A DNA stretch of 64,000 nucleotides from Streptomyces sp. NA04227 (GCF_013364195.1 NZ_CP054918.1:7119001-7183000), one strand, 5' to 3'; shown: positions 1-8,230, numbered from the stretch's first letter. Notes: generated by a model from the sequence alone, not told the origin. A program made the numbers and translations.

Positions 1-1
1 C

Positions 2-334
2 CTGATGTGGATGCTGCTGATGTACAGCGTCGTGCACACCGCGGCACCCATCCGCTGGCACGCAGTGCTACGGATGCGCTGGCTGGGCTACGCGGGACTG
101 ATCAGCTACAGCCTGTTCATGTGGCACGAGCCGGTGATGCTGTGGCTGCACGACTTGGGGGTGCTTCCCGAGTCGCAGAACATGTTCTGGGTCGGCGCCC
201 TGATCGTGGTCGCCCTCGCGGTGGCGGCGGCCGTGGCCAGCTACTGGCTCATCGAGTACCCGTGCAGCATGCTCGGCAGGCTCCGGGACAAGTCCGGCGG
301 GAAGCGCGAGTTCTACCCGGAGCTCGCGCGCTAG
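2..334 (+). CDS. Acyltransferase family 3 membrane protein, C-terminal fragment
   Basis: Only the last 110 residues are in the window; the frame is open to the left edge, so the true start lies upstream. The visible part has hydrophobic helices, the segment YSLFMWHEPV, and a final helix ending in WLIEYPCS, the closing pattern of AcylT-3 (OafA/YrhL-like) integral-membrane acyltransferases that O-acylate sugars or lipids. The catalytic N-terminal half cannot be seen, so the substrate is unknown. A hairpin 30 bp downstream probably ends its transcript. Confidence 0.72.
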   Translation: MMWMLLMYSVVHTAAPIRWHAVLRMRWLGYAGLISYSLFMWHEPVMLWLHDLGVLPESQNMFWVGALIVVALAVAAAVASYWLIEYPCSMLGRLRDKSGGKREFYPELAR

Positions 335-365
335 CCGTCCGTACGCCGGGAGCCCGGTGACCCCA

Positions 366-424
366 CGACCTCCGGTGCGAGGAGTCCGTCCAGGACCCCG
401 CGCACCGGAGGTCGCGTCGTTTTC
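366..424 (+). terminator. Hairpin terminator after the acyltransferase gene
   Basis: Perfect 14-bp arms at 366-379 and 401-414 (CGACCTCCGGTGCG and its complement) enclose a 21-nt loop and are followed by a short T-rich run (CGTTTTCC). It lies between the acyltransferase stop and the oxidoreductase operon. Confidence 0.6.
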
Positions 425-500
425 CGGGACCTCGCGCGAACCCGATCGGCCGCTCAGGTCGCAGACTCGCCGCGCGGGGCTGAGCCTGGGAGTGGCGCAC

Positions 501-530
501 CGGTGAGCACACCGGCCGGTGTGCTCACCG
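501..530. promoter_or_regulatory. Perfect 30-bp palindrome upstream of the molybdenum hydroxylase operon
   Basis: The half-site CGGTGAGCACACCGG is followed immediately by its exact reverse complement, with no spacer. The element ends 36 bp before the first start codon of the operon, where an operator or a leader-transcript hairpin would lie. There is no T-tract, so it is not a typical terminator. No regulator gene lies next to it. Confidence 0.5.
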
Positions 531-566
531 AGCAGGTTCCGCCAGGAAGCAGGAAGGAAGCATCCC

Positions 567-938
567 GTGAACCGAGCGGACGATCCCGCCGCGCAGGTCG
601 TGGTGGAAATCGGCGGCAAGGCGGGCCGGGACGCGCACACCGTGTTCTGCGCGCTGCGCACCGCCTACACCTCCGACCGGGAGGCCGACGACGAACCCCA
701 GCAGTCGGCCGACGGCCGTACCACCGTCTGGGCGGCCACCTTCGACGTGTCCGAGGTGCACGAGGAACCCGCGCCCGCGCGCCTGGAAGAGCCCGTGACG
801 GCCACCGTCCAGGGCGGCTACCAGGCGGTCGACAACCTGCGGCGCACCCTCGGCTCCGCCTTCGCGGTGCGCGTCGTCGGCACCGCGGCGGGCGACCAGG
901 AGAAGGAAGTCCAGCTGGAACTGGAGAGCCACCCGTGA
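567..938 (+). CDS. Conserved small hypothetical protein, first gene of the aldehyde/xanthine dehydrogenase operon
   Basis: A 123-residue soluble protein with no signal peptide and no family I recognise. It alternates beta-like stretches (VVVEIGGKAG, TTVWAATFDVSEV, AFAVRVVG) with an acidic middle part. The GTG at 567 was chosen because AGGAAGGAAG precedes it by a few bases; an upstream ATG in the same frame at 519 would add a basic tail overlapping the palindrome. Its stop overlaps the next gene's start (GTGA), so it is translationally coupled to the 2Fe-2S subunit. A role in assembly or regulation of the enzyme is inferred from position only. Confidence 0.6.
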   Translation: MNRADDPAAQVVVEIGGKAGRDAHTVFCALRTAYTSDREADDEPQQSADGRTTVWAATFDVSEVHEEPAPARLEEPVTATVQGGYQAVDNLRRTLGSAFAVRVVGTAAGDQEKEVQLELESHP

Positions 939-1519
939 CCCGAGCCGCCCCCTTGCGCGGCACCGAGAGCCGCCCGCCCGACCACTCGACGGTGACCCTG
1001 CGCGTCAACGGCACCGCCCACGAGCTCTACCTCGACCACCGCAGCACCCTGCTCGACGTGCTGCGCGAAAGGCTCGACCTGACCGGCACCAAGAAGGGCT
1101 GCGACCACGGCCAGTGCGGCGCCTGCACGGTGCTCCTGGACGGCCGCCGGGTCAACAGCTGTCTGCTGCTCGCGGTCGCCCAGGACGGCGCCCGCGTCAC
1201 CACCGTCGAGGGCCTCGGCCGCAGCAGCGCCCCGCACGCCCTCCAGGAGGCCTTCGTCGACCGCGACGCCCTCCAGTGCGGCTACTGCACCCCCGGCCAG
1301 ATCTGCTCCGCGCTCGGCATGCTCGACGAGGCCGAGCGCGGCTTCCCCTCGTACGTGACCTCCCCGGACGAGCCGCCCGGGGCGCCGGTCGCGCTCACCC
1401 CGGACGAGATCCGCGAACGCATGAGCGGCAACCTGTGCCGCTGCGGCGCCTATCCGCGGATCGTCGAGGCCATCCAGGACGTGGGGGACTTGGGCGACGT
1501 GGGGGGCGAGGCACCGTGA
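935..1519 (+). CDS. [2Fe-2S] subunit of a PaoABC/YagTSR-type molybdenum hydroxylase
   Basis: A 194-residue electron-transfer subunit of a xanthine-oxidase-family enzyme, carrying electrons from the molybdenum site to FAD. The first cluster is plant-ferredoxin-like, with Cys56, Cys61, Cys64 and Cys76 (GCDHGQCGACTV); the second uses DALQCGYCTPGQ (Cys115, Cys118) and GNLCRCGAYPRI (Cys168, Cys170). There is no Tat signal, unlike periplasmic PaoA of Escherichia coli, so the enzyme is probably cytoplasmic. The start overlaps the previous stop and the end overlaps the FAD-subunit start by four bases, giving a coupled operon. Confidence 0.9.
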   Translation: MTRAAPLRGTESRPPDHSTVTLRVNGTAHELYLDHRSTLLDVLRERLDLTGTKKGCDHGQCGACTVLLDGRRVNSCLLLAVAQDGARVTTVEGLGRSSAPHALQEAFVDRDALQCGYCTPGQICSALGMLDEAERGFPSYVTSPDEPPGAPVALTPDEIRERMSGNLCRCGAYPRIVEAIQDVGDLGDVGGEAP

Positions 1520-2505
1520 AACCCTTCGCCTACGTCAAAGCCGCCACCCCCGACGAGGCGGTGCGGGCCTGCGCCGCCAGGCCCGGCGCCCGCTACCTGG
1601 CCGGTGGCACCAACCTCGTCGACCTGATGAAGCTCGGCGTGGAGAGCCCCGAGGTCCTGATCGACGTCAGCGGACTGCGCCTGGACGGTGTCGACGAACT
1701 GCCCGACGGCTCGCTGACCATCGGGGCCACCGCCCGCAACAGCGAGGTCGCCGCACACCCCCTGGTACGCGGCCGCTACCCGGCCCTCTCCCAGGCGCTG
1801 CTCTCCGGGGCCTCGGGACAGCTGCGCAACGCCGCGACCACGGCAGGCAACCTGCTCCAGCGCACCCGCTGCACCTACTTCCAGGACACCGCCAAACCCT
1901 GCAACAAGCGCCTGCCGGGCTCGGGTTGCCCGGCCATCGACGGCGCACACCGCGAACTGGCCGTACTCGGACACTCGGTGCACTGCGTCGCCACCCACCC
2001 CTCGGACATGGCGGTCGCACTCGCCGCCCTTGACGCCACCGTGCTGCTGCACGGCCCGGACGGCGAACGCACCGTCCCGGTCACCGACTTCCACCGGCTG
2101 CCCGGCGACCGGCCCGAACGCGACACCGTCATCCGGCCCGACGAACTGATCACGGCGGTACGGGTGCCGCCAGCCCCCGAAGGTTCCGTCTCCCGCTACC
2201 GCAAGGCCCGCGAACGCGCCTCGTACGCCTTCGCGCTGGTCTCGGCGGCCGTGGTGCTCGACGTGCGCAACGGCGTCGTCCACCACGCGGCGCTCGCCTT
2301 CGGCCAGCTCGCGCACCGGCCCTGGCGGGCCCGCGCCGCCGAAGAGGTGCTGCTCGGCGCGCCCGCGCACCCGGACACCTTCACCCGCGCCGTGGACACC
2401 GAACTCGCCGCCGCCCGGCCCCTGCGGGACAACGGGTTCAAGGTCACCCTGGCCCGCAACCTCGCCGTCGGCCTGCTCGCCGAACTCGCCGCCGAGAACG
2501 CCTGA
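1516..2505 (+). CDS. FAD-binding subunit of the molybdenum hydroxylase (PaoB/YagS-like)
   Basis: A 329-residue flavoprotein of the CO-dehydrogenase medium-chain family. The FAD motif LAGGTNLVDLMKLG lies at residues 28-41. The insertion with Cys119, Cys129 and Cys138 (RTRCTYFQDTAKPCNKR region), plus Cys157, is the cysteine-rich segment that binds an extra [4Fe-4S] cluster in PaoB and 4-hydroxybenzoyl-CoA-reductase-type subunits; ordinary xanthine dehydrogenases lack it. This points to a PaoABC-like aldehyde oxidoreductase rather than a classical xanthine dehydrogenase. It starts with GTG inside the end of the 2Fe-2S gene. Confidence 0.9.
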   Translation: MKPFAYVKAATPDEAVRACAARPGARYLAGGTNLVDLMKLGVESPEVLIDVSGLRLDGVDELPDGSLTIGATARNSEVAAHPLVRGRYPALSQALLSGASGQLRNAATTAGNLLQRTRCTYFQDTAKPCNKRLPGSGCPAIDGAHRELAVLGHSVHCVATHPSDMAVALAALDATVLLHGPDGERTVPVTDFHRLPGDRPERDTVIRPDELITAVRVPPAPEGSVSRYRKARERASYAFALVSAAVVLDVRNGVVHHAALAFGQLAHRPWRARAAEEVLLGAPAHPDTFTRAVDTELAAARPLRDNGFKVTLARNLAVGLLAELAAENA

Positions 2506-2575
2506 TTCGGGTCCGGCGCCCGGCCCGTAGCCCACACCCCGTACCGAGCGGGACCCCCTCACCCGTGGAGTCGCC

Positions 2576-4669
2576 ATGAGCACCCAGCACGCCCTCGGCG
2601 CACCCGAGGCCCGTACCGAGGCCCTCGACAAGGCCATGGGCGCCGCCCGTTACGCGGCCGAGCACACCCCGCCGGGCTGCGCCCACGCCCGGCCGGTGCC
2701 CGCCTCCATCGCCCGCGGGCGGGTGGCCGGGGTGAACGCAGCCGACGCGCTCGCCCTGCCGGGTGTGATCGCCGTGCTCACCCACGAGAACGCGCCGCGC
2801 CTGTCCCCGCCCGACGACCCGACGCTCTTCGTCCTCCAGGACCCCCGCGTCCCGCACCGCGGCTGGTTCGTGGCCCTCGTCGTCGCCGAGACCCCCGAGG
2901 CGGCGCTCGAAGGTGCCGCCGCGCTGCACATCACGTACGACATCGAGGCCCACGACGTGACGCTCACCGCGGGGCACTCGGCGCTGTACGTGCCCGACGA
3001 GGCCAATGGGGGCTTCCCGGGCGCCAGCGAGCGCGGCTCCTTCGACACCGCCTTCGCCGAGGCGCCGCTGCGCGTCGACGCGCGCTACGACATCGGCCCG
3101 CTGCACAACCATCCGATGGAACCGCACGCCTGCACCGCCCAGTGGCGGGACGGGCGGCTCACGCTGCACTACTCCAGCCAGGGCTCGACCACCGCGCGCG
3201 ATGTGGCGGCCGCGATGTTCGGGCTCGACCGCGGGCAGGTGACCGTCGTCTCCGAGCACGTCGGCGGCGGCTTCGGCTCGAAGGGGACGCCCCGGCCCGA
3301 GATGGTGCTCGCCGCCATGGCGGCCCGGGAGATCCGGCGCCCGGTCAAACTCGCCCTGCCCCGGCGGATGATGGCGCCCGTGGTCGGCCACCGCGCCCCG
3401 ACCTTGCACCGGGTGCGGCTCGGCGCCGACGCGGACGGTGTGCTCACCGCCCTGTCCCACGAGGTCGCCACGCACACCTCGACGATCAAGGAGTTCGTCG
3501 AACAGGCCGCCGTCCCCGCCCGGGTCATGTACGCCTCGCCGAACAGCCGCACCGTCCACCGGGTCGCCCCGCTCGACGTGCCCTCGCCCTCGTGGATGCG
3601 GGCCCCGGGCGAGGCACCCGGCATGTACGCGCTGGAATCGGCGATGGACGAACTCGCCCTGCTCGTCGGCATCGATCCGATCGAACTGCGGCTGCGCAAC
3701 GAGCCGGACGTGGAACCCGACAGCGGACGGCCGTTCAGCAGCCGCGGCCTGCCCGACTGCCTGCGCGAGGGCGCCCGCCGCTTCGGCTGGGACCGCCGCG
3801 ACCCGCGCCCCGGCGCGACCCGCGAGGGCCACCTGCTCCTCGGTACCGGAGTGGCCGCCGCCACCTACCCCGTCCTCCTCGGCCCCTCGCAGGCCGAGGT
3901 GCACGCCGACCCCGACGGCACCTACCGGGTACGGATCAACGCCACCGACATCGGCACCGGCGCGCGCACCGTGCTCGGCCAGATCGCCGCCGAGGTGCTC
4001 GGCACCCGGCCGGACAACGTGCACATGGACATCGGCAACAGCGACCTGCCCAGCGCCTCGCTCGCGGGCGGCTCCTCCGGTACCGCCTCCTGGGGCACCG
4101 CCGTCCACAAGGCCTGCCTCGCCCTGCGCTCCCGCTTCGAGGAACTCGGCGGACAACTCCCCGCCGAGGGCGTGAGCGCACGCGGCGACAGCGCGGAGGA
4201 GAGCCGCGAGGTACTGCCCTACGCCCGGCACGCCTTCGGCGCGCACTTCGCCGAGGTACAGGTCGACGCGGTCACCGGGGAGACCCGGGTCCGGCGGCTG
4301 CTCGGCATGTACGCCGCCGGGCACATCCTCAACCCCCGTACCGCACGCTCCCAGTTCATCGGTGGGATGACGATGGGCCTGGGCATGGCCCTCACCGAAC
4401 ACAGCACCGTGGACCGCCTCTTCGGGGACTTCGCCGAGAGCGACCTGGCCGCCTACCACGTACCGACCCACGCCGACGTCCCCACCGTCGAGGCCTACTG
4501 GCTGGACGAGGAGGACCCCTACCTCAACCCCATGGGCAGCAAGGGCATCGGCGAGATCGGCATCGTGGGCACGGCGGCCGCCATCGCCAACGCGGTCTGC
4601 CATGCCACCGGTGTCCGCGTCCGCGATCTGCCGGTGACACCGGACAAGCTGCTCGCGGGGCTGGGCTGA
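2576..4669 (+). CDS. Molybdopterin-binding catalytic subunit of the aldehyde/xanthine dehydrogenase (PaoC/YagR-like)
   Basis: A 697-residue large subunit that oxidises the substrate by hydroxylation at a molybdenum centre. The N-terminal hammerhead domain (about residues 15-130) is followed by cofactor-binding motifs: GGGFGSKG near 230, MRAPGEAPG near 345 and SGTASWG near 500. The catalytic base is Glu660 in GSKGIGEIGIVG. The length fits the split three-subunit enzymes. The ATG at 2576 has a GTGGAG sequence 9 bp upstream, and 70 bp separate it from the FAD subunit. No PaoD/XdhC-type chaperone gene is nearby. Aromatic or N-heterocyclic aldehydes are plausible substrates; specificity cannot be read from the sequence. 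Confidence 0.9.
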   Translation: MSTQHALGAPEARTEALDKAMGAARYAAEHTPPGCAHARPVPASIARGRVAGVNAADALALPGVIAVLTHENAPRLSPPDDPTLFVLQDPRVPHRGWFVALVVAETPEAALEGAAALHITYDIEAHDVTLTAGHSALYVPDEANGGFPGASERGSFDTAFAEAPLRVDARYDIGPLHNHPMEPHACTAQWRDGRLTLHYSSQGSTTARDVAAAMFGLDRGQVTVVSEHVGGGFGSKGTPRPEMVLAAMAAREIRRPVKLALPRRMMAPVVGHRAPTLHRVRLGADADGVLTALSHEVATHTSTIKEFVEQAAVPARVMYASPNSRTVHRVAPLDVPSPSWMRAPGEAPGMYALESAMDELALLVGIDPIELRLRNEPDVEPDSGRPFSSRGLPDCLREGARRFGWDRRDPRPGATREGHLLLGTGVAAATYPVLLGPSQAEVHADPDGTYRVRINATDIGTGARTVLGQIAAEVLGTRPDNVHMDIGNSDLPSASLAGGSSGTASWGTAVHKACLALRSRFEELGGQLPAEGVSARGDSAEESREVLPYARHAFGAHFAEVQVDAVTGETRVRRLLGMYAAGHILNPRTARSQFIGGMTMGLGMALTEHSTVDRLFGDFAESDLAAYHVPTHADVPTVEAYWLDEEDPYLNPMGSKGIGEIGIVGTAAAIANAVCHATGVRVRDLPVTPDKLLAGLG

Positions 4670-4717
4670 AGCCGGGCCGAACCCAGGGGTGACGCTTCGA
4701 AGACCGTCCCCGCTGCC

Positions 4718-5155
4718 TCAGCTCTGGTGGTCGTCGTCCTCCGGCCGGCCGAACTCGGCGGCGGGCTCGGTGGCGTAACGGCTCATCACCTGGATGTGGG
4801 CCTGGGGAGTCGGCCTCCGGCCGCTCGTGATCATGCCCTGGAGGTCCCGGAAGTACTGCACATAGAGGTCCGGCGTGAACATGCTGAGCATGACGGCCGG
4901 TTCGTCGGCCGGGTTGGCGAAGGTGTGCGGGGCTCCGGCCGGGACCATCACGAAGGTGCCCGCGGTGGCGTCGTGGTCCTTGGTCCCGACCGTGAAACGC
5001 ACGGTGCCGGACAGGACGTAGAAGCCCTCGTCGTGCCGGGCGTGACGGTGCTGCGGCGGTCCCGGGGTGTGCGGGGCGAGGACGGACGCGTTCCTGGATC
5101 TGTCCACGCCCGTCCATGCCTGTGCAGGTGTGTGCGTGCACGCACACACCTGCAC
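4718..5155 (-). CDS. Cupin-domain protein, probably lacking its normal N-terminus
   Basis: A single cupin barrel resembling quercetin-2,3-dioxygenase-like cupins. Metal-binding motif 1 is PPQHRHARHDEGFYVLSG and motif 2 is PAGAPHTFANP. Related proteins have some 30-40 residues before the HRH motif that form the first strands. Here the frame instead begins with MQVCACTHTPAQAW, encoded within a perfect 44-bp palindrome. An in-frame GTG at 5107 (129 residues) is the alternative start; neither has a convincing ribosome site. It may be a 5'-truncated remnant or be expressed from the upstream acylase/GNAT transcript. It converges on the molybdenum hydroxylase operon. Confidence 0.6.
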   Translation of the reverse strand: MQVCACTHTPAQAWTGVDRSRNASVLAPHTPGPPQHRHARHDEGFYVLSGTVRFTVGTKDHDATAGTFVMVPAGAPHTFANPADEPAVMLSMFTPDLYVQYFRDLQGMITSGRRPTPQAHIQVMSRYATEPAAEFGRPEDDDHQS

Positions 5156-5160
5156 AGGCA
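5117..5160. repeat. Perfect 44-bp palindrome at the 5' end of the cupin gene
   Basis: Twenty-two bases (TGCCTGTGCAGGTGTGTGCG then TG) are followed at once by their exact reverse complement, with no spacer. It lies 28 bp past the stop codon of the acylase/GNAT gene and overlaps the first codons of the cupin frame, both on the minus strand. It could act as a terminator for the first gene or be a scar of a rearrangement. There is no T-tract. Confidence 0.75.
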
Positions 5161-5188
5161 GCTTGTCCGGACGCCCGTTTCGCTCCGC

Positions 5189-5797
5189 TCACTTCGCGGC
5201 GAGAAACGCCAGCCGGGCTCGCTTCGCGGGCAAGTGGACCTCGGGCAGGTCGATTTCGGGCAGCAGCGCCTCGGGCCCCAGCGTGAAGCCGACCCGGACG
5301 AGCCGCGCCAGGGCCTTCTCGTTCTCGGCGTCGGGTTCGACGACGATACGGCGGTGGGTGCCGCCGACGAGCGTGAAGGCGAGCAGGACCTGCACCAGGG
5401 CGCGGGTGAAGCCGCGTTCCACGCCGCTCGCGGCGGGCGAGATGAGCAGGTGCGCGCCCAGGTCGCCGGGCAGTACCGGGTAGCACGCGCCGACCCGGTC
5501 CGCCGCCGGGTCGTAGGTCTGCAGCAGCGCGACCGGTTCGTCGTCCCGCAGTACCAGGAAGGCGTGGTGGGTGGTGAGGGCGTCCAGGTGTGTGTAGGTC
5601 GCGAGGACCTGTGCGCGGCTGTGTCCGCCCATGCCCCAGAAACGCGCGCGCTCGGCGGTGACCCAGGCGTGCAGGACGTCCAGGTCCGCGGCGGGGTCGA
5701 CGGCCCGGACCTGGAACTGGCCGTATCCGTCGATCTGTTGGGTGTGGAGAGCCGGGCGGGACGCGGCGGATGTGCCCGAGGGGGTTTGCGAGGTCAT
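5189..5797 (-). CDS. GNAT acetyltransferase with its own internal start (alternative reading of the fused frame)
   Basis: Inside the long acylase frame an ATG at 5797 is preceded by AAGGAGAC at ideal spacing. It would give a free 202-residue protein beginning MTSQTPSGTSAASRP. Its body (FQVRAVDP, FWGMGGHSRAQVLATYTH, GTHRRIVVEPDAENEKALARL) matches the acyl-CoA N-acyltransferase fold of siderophore-biosynthesis acetylases (AlcB/IucB type, which acylate N-hydroxylated amines). The strong ribosome site suggests an originally separate cistron whose upstream neighbour lost its stop codon. I list it separately because fused and free forms may both exist. Confidence 0.5.
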   Translation of the reverse strand: MTSQTPSGTSAASRPALHTQQIDGYGQFQVRAVDPAADLDVLHAWVTAERARFWGMGGHSRAQVLATYTHLDALTTHHAFLVLRDDEPVALLQTYDPAADRVGACYPVLPGDLGAHLLISPAASGVERGFTRALVQVLLAFTLVGGTHRRIVVEPDAENEKALARLVRVGFTLGPEALLPEIDLPEVHLPAKRARLAFLAAK

Positions 5798-8230
5798 ATG
5801 AAGTCTCCTTGCGGCGACGGGAGTTGAACTGCTGGTGCTGGTGCTGGTGCTGGTGCTGGTGCTGGTGCTGGTGAGAGGTGCTTTGCGGGGCGATCTGTGG
5901 GGTGAGTTGCGCGGGGAGGGGAGAAGGGCCGAGAGGGTGGGGGAGTGTCGGCCCGTGGTGGTTGCCGTCGGTGCGGTGTGGGGCGGCGGGTGGGGAGGCC
6001 GCGGCTCGGGGGAGGGCAGGGGCGTGGCGGGGGCCGAGGAAGTCAGGCGTGACCAGTCGCTGATCACGGGAAGCAGGCCGCCTGTGGCCCAGAGCGGCAA
6101 CTGGTCGCGGTGATGGGGGTTTTGGGGCACTCCGGAGGCGCCGAGCGGGACGATCCAGAGACTGTTGTCGCGGTCGGCCAGGTCCCAGACATAGCGGGCG
6201 GCTGAGGAACGGGCGCTCAGATGTGTGACCCCGGGGAGACTGGAGGTGGACAGTACGCACTCCAGGTCGCCGGAGAGCCCCGGCCACTCCTCCTCGCCGC
6301 CGGGCAACGCCCGCCAGGGAGCGAGACGGTGGGCCTCGCCCCAGCGCTCCGGGCCACGGTCCTTTGCCGCGCCCTCCGCTGCCGCCTCCTCAAGTGCCGT
6401 ACGGACGAGAGAAGTTGGCTCCAGATCGGGGACTGCGCCGTCGGCGAGCAGGGCTTCCAGGGCGAAGGCGATACGGGTGGTGAGGTCCAGCCAGGGCCGG
6501 AACACCGGTGGCAGTTCGCTCGGTCCGGCCAGTGGGGCGAACCAGGGGTGACGGGCGAGCCGGCGCACGGCCGCCGCCCGCAGCCGCGCGTACGCCATGG
6601 CCTCGGCGCTCTCCGCGTCCATGCGCCGGTTCCAGCCGAGCAGCCGGTCGCGCAGTGCCGAGGCGAGCGGGCTCAGCGCGGGGCCCTCTCCGCCGAGCGC
6701 GCCGAGGAGCCGCAAGAGGGCGTTGTCGTAAGGGAGTTGGGTGTCCGTGTGGATCTCCGCCATGTCCTGCGGTGACCACCGCTCCCGGCGGGCGAGGAGG
6801 GTGCGGATGCGTTCGGCCCGGTGCGGCGGGGCGAAGTCGACCCCGAACGGCGCCGCGATGCCCCGCTCGTTCGCCATCACCGCGCTGCCGCGCACCTCGC
6901 CACGCGGCAGCGGCACGTGCCACCCCCGCCAGGCGTACCGCGACTCCCAAGCCGGTACCGGCACAAGGGAGTTGAGACGGTCGCGCCGAGGCACACGGCC
7001 CGCGACCCGGTGCAGCAGACCGCCCTCGGAGTCGGCCGCCTGCACCACGTTCACCGGTTCCGCCCAGCCGTCGAGAGCGCGGTCGACGTCGCCGACGGTC
7101 CGTGCGGCGAGCAGCGCGGGCAGACAGCCGAAGCCGAGGTCACCGGTGATCCGGGGCGGGCACCGCAGGCTCACGGCCTCGGTGAGTACGTACCCGTCCT
7201 CCCCGGCCCCGTCTTCCCCCGCTCCGTCTTCCCCTGCTCCGTCTGCTGCTTCGGGTCCGTCTCCTGCTCCGGCGCCGGGTCGGCTTTCGGCTCCGGGCCC
7301 GTCCGCCGGCCACGTCACGGCATCGATCACCACCGGCCCGCGGTCGGTCTCGATCACCTCGATGTCGACCGGCTCGGCACCGGCGACGTACACGGTCTCC
7401 CGGTGCGCCCGGGCGGGACGCCAGCCGTCCGGTCCAAGGGCCTCGGTCCGGTGGCCGCGGCGGCGCAGGTGTTCGCGGTACAGGTCCTGGTAGTCGGCCA
7501 TGGCGTTGGTGACGGACCAGGCGACCGAGCCCGTGTGCCCGAAGTGGGCGAGGCCCGGCACTCCGGGTACGGCGAAGCCGACCACGTCGTACTCGGGGCA
7601 GGCCAGGTGGATCTGCTGGTAGACGCCGGGGTCCTCGATGAAGCGGTGCGGGTCGCCCGCGAGGAGGGGGCGGCCGGAGACCGTCCGGCCGGGGGCGAGC
7701 AGCCAGCCGTTGCTGCCGGAGGTGGCGGGGCCCTCGGAGGTGAAGAGTTCCGGGTAGCGGGAGCCGAGGCGGTGGGCGACCTCGGCCCGCCACAGCTTGG
7801 AGGGGAAGCCGGAGAACAGGATGTGGGTGGAGAGCCAGACGCCGAGGGGGACCCAGCTTCCCCACGGCTCGGGACGGATCCCCGCGCGGGCGAACTCCGG
7901 TGCGCCGCCCGCTCCTTGGGCGAGCCCGGCGTTCACCCCTTCGACATAGGAATCCAGCCAGTCCGCGGTCTTAGGGTCCTGCGCCCGCAGTCGGTCGAGG
8001 CAGCGCCGCGCGGTGTCCTCCAGGCGCGCTCTGCGGGCGAACACGTCCCAGTCCTGGGCCTGTTCGCCGAGGAAGGCCGCGCTGGTGCCCTGGACGCGAT
8101 GGCGCTCGACCTCGATCTGCCAGCCGCGGTCCTCGGCCGCGTTGTACCCCTGGGCGAAGGCGAGCTCCCGCGCGCTGTCCGCCTTCAGGTGCGGTATGCC
8201 CCACTCGTCCCGCACGATCGCGCTGCCCAT
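5189..8230 (-). CDS. Penicillin-acylase-family Ntn hydrolase in one open frame with a GNAT acetyltransferase
   Basis: One 1013-codon frame. Residues 1 to about 735 are a cytoplasmic-type penicillin acylase (VRDEWGIPHLKADS near the start, no signal peptide). The autocatalytic cleavage and nucleophile site is SGSNGWLLAPGRT with Ser173, followed by LLAGDPH. Residues about 740-810 are a low-complexity Pro/Ser/Thr linker ending in seven Thr-Ser pairs. Residues 811-1013 are an IucB/RhbD-like GNAT domain (FWGMGGHSRAQVLATY). The ATG at 8230 has GGGGGGAC upstream and diverges from the siderophore reductase gene across an iron box, so iron repression is likely. Acylases and GNATs beside siderophore genes suggest trimming or acylation of hydroxamate siderophores; that is inference. 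The acylase may instead be translated alone and the GNAT from its own start. Confidence 0.75.
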   Translation of the reverse strand: MGSAIVRDEWGIPHLKADSARELAFAQGYNAAEDRGWQIEVERHRVQGTSAAFLGEQAQDWDVFARRARLEDTARRCLDRLRAQDPKTADWLDSYVEGVNAGLAQGAGGAPEFARAGIRPEPWGSWVPLGVWLSTHILFSGFPSKLWRAEVAHRLGSRYPELFTSEGPATSGSNGWLLAPGRTVSGRPLLAGDPHRFIEDPGVYQQIHLACPEYDVVGFAVPGVPGLAHFGHTGSVAWSVTNAMADYQDLYREHLRRRGHRTEALGPDGWRPARAHRETVYVAGAEPVDIEVIETDRGPVVIDAVTWPADGPGAESRPGAGAGDGPEAADGAGEDGAGEDGAGEDGYVLTEAVSLRCPPRITGDLGFGCLPALLAARTVGDVDRALDGWAEPVNVVQAADSEGGLLHRVAGRVPRRDRLNSLVPVPAWESRYAWRGWHVPLPRGEVRGSAVMANERGIAAPFGVDFAPPHRAERIRTLLARRERWSPQDMAEIHTDTQLPYDNALLRLLGALGGEGPALSPLASALRDRLLGWNRRMDAESAEAMAYARLRAAAVRRLARHPWFAPLAGPSELPPVFRPWLDLTTRIAFALEALLADGAVPDLEPTSLVRTALEEAAAEGAAKDRGPERWGEAHRLAPWRALPGGEEEWPGLSGDLECVLSTSSLPGVTHLSARSSAARYVWDLADRDNSLWIVPLGASGVPQNPHHRDQLPLWATGGLLPVISDWSRLTSSAPATPLPSPEPRPPHPPPHTAPTATTTGRHSPTLSALLPSPRNSPHRSPRKAPLTSTSTSTSTSTSTSSSTPVAARRLHMTSQTPSGTSAASRPALHTQQIDGYGQFQVRAVDPAADLDVLHAWVTAERARFWGMGGHSRAQVLATYTHLDALTTHHAFLVLRDDEPVALLQTYDPAADRVGACYPVLPGDLGAHLLISPAASGVERGFTRALVQVLLAFTLVGGTHRRIVVEPDAENEKALARLVRVGFTLGPEALLPEIDLPEVHLPAKRARLAFLAAK
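5831..5872. repeat. Seven perfect GCTGGT hexanucleotide repeats encoding (Thr-Ser)7
   Basis: Seven uninterrupted copies of GCTGGT (ACCAGC on the coding minus strand) lie in the linker between the acylase and GNAT parts. The six-base unit keeps the frame whatever the copy number, so slippage would change linker length without breaking translation. Confidence 0.9.

Noticed and set aside
2444..4603. Long open frame antisense to the molybdopterin subunit gene
   Set aside because: It is a GC-bias shadow: the product has no motifs, while the opposite strand has intact family signatures.
935..4669. Classical xanthine dehydrogenase feeding the urate operon
   Set aside because: The FAD subunit has the cysteine-rich insertion of PaoB-type aldehyde oxidoreductases and the operon is 45 kb away from the uricase genes, so a purine role is not supported.
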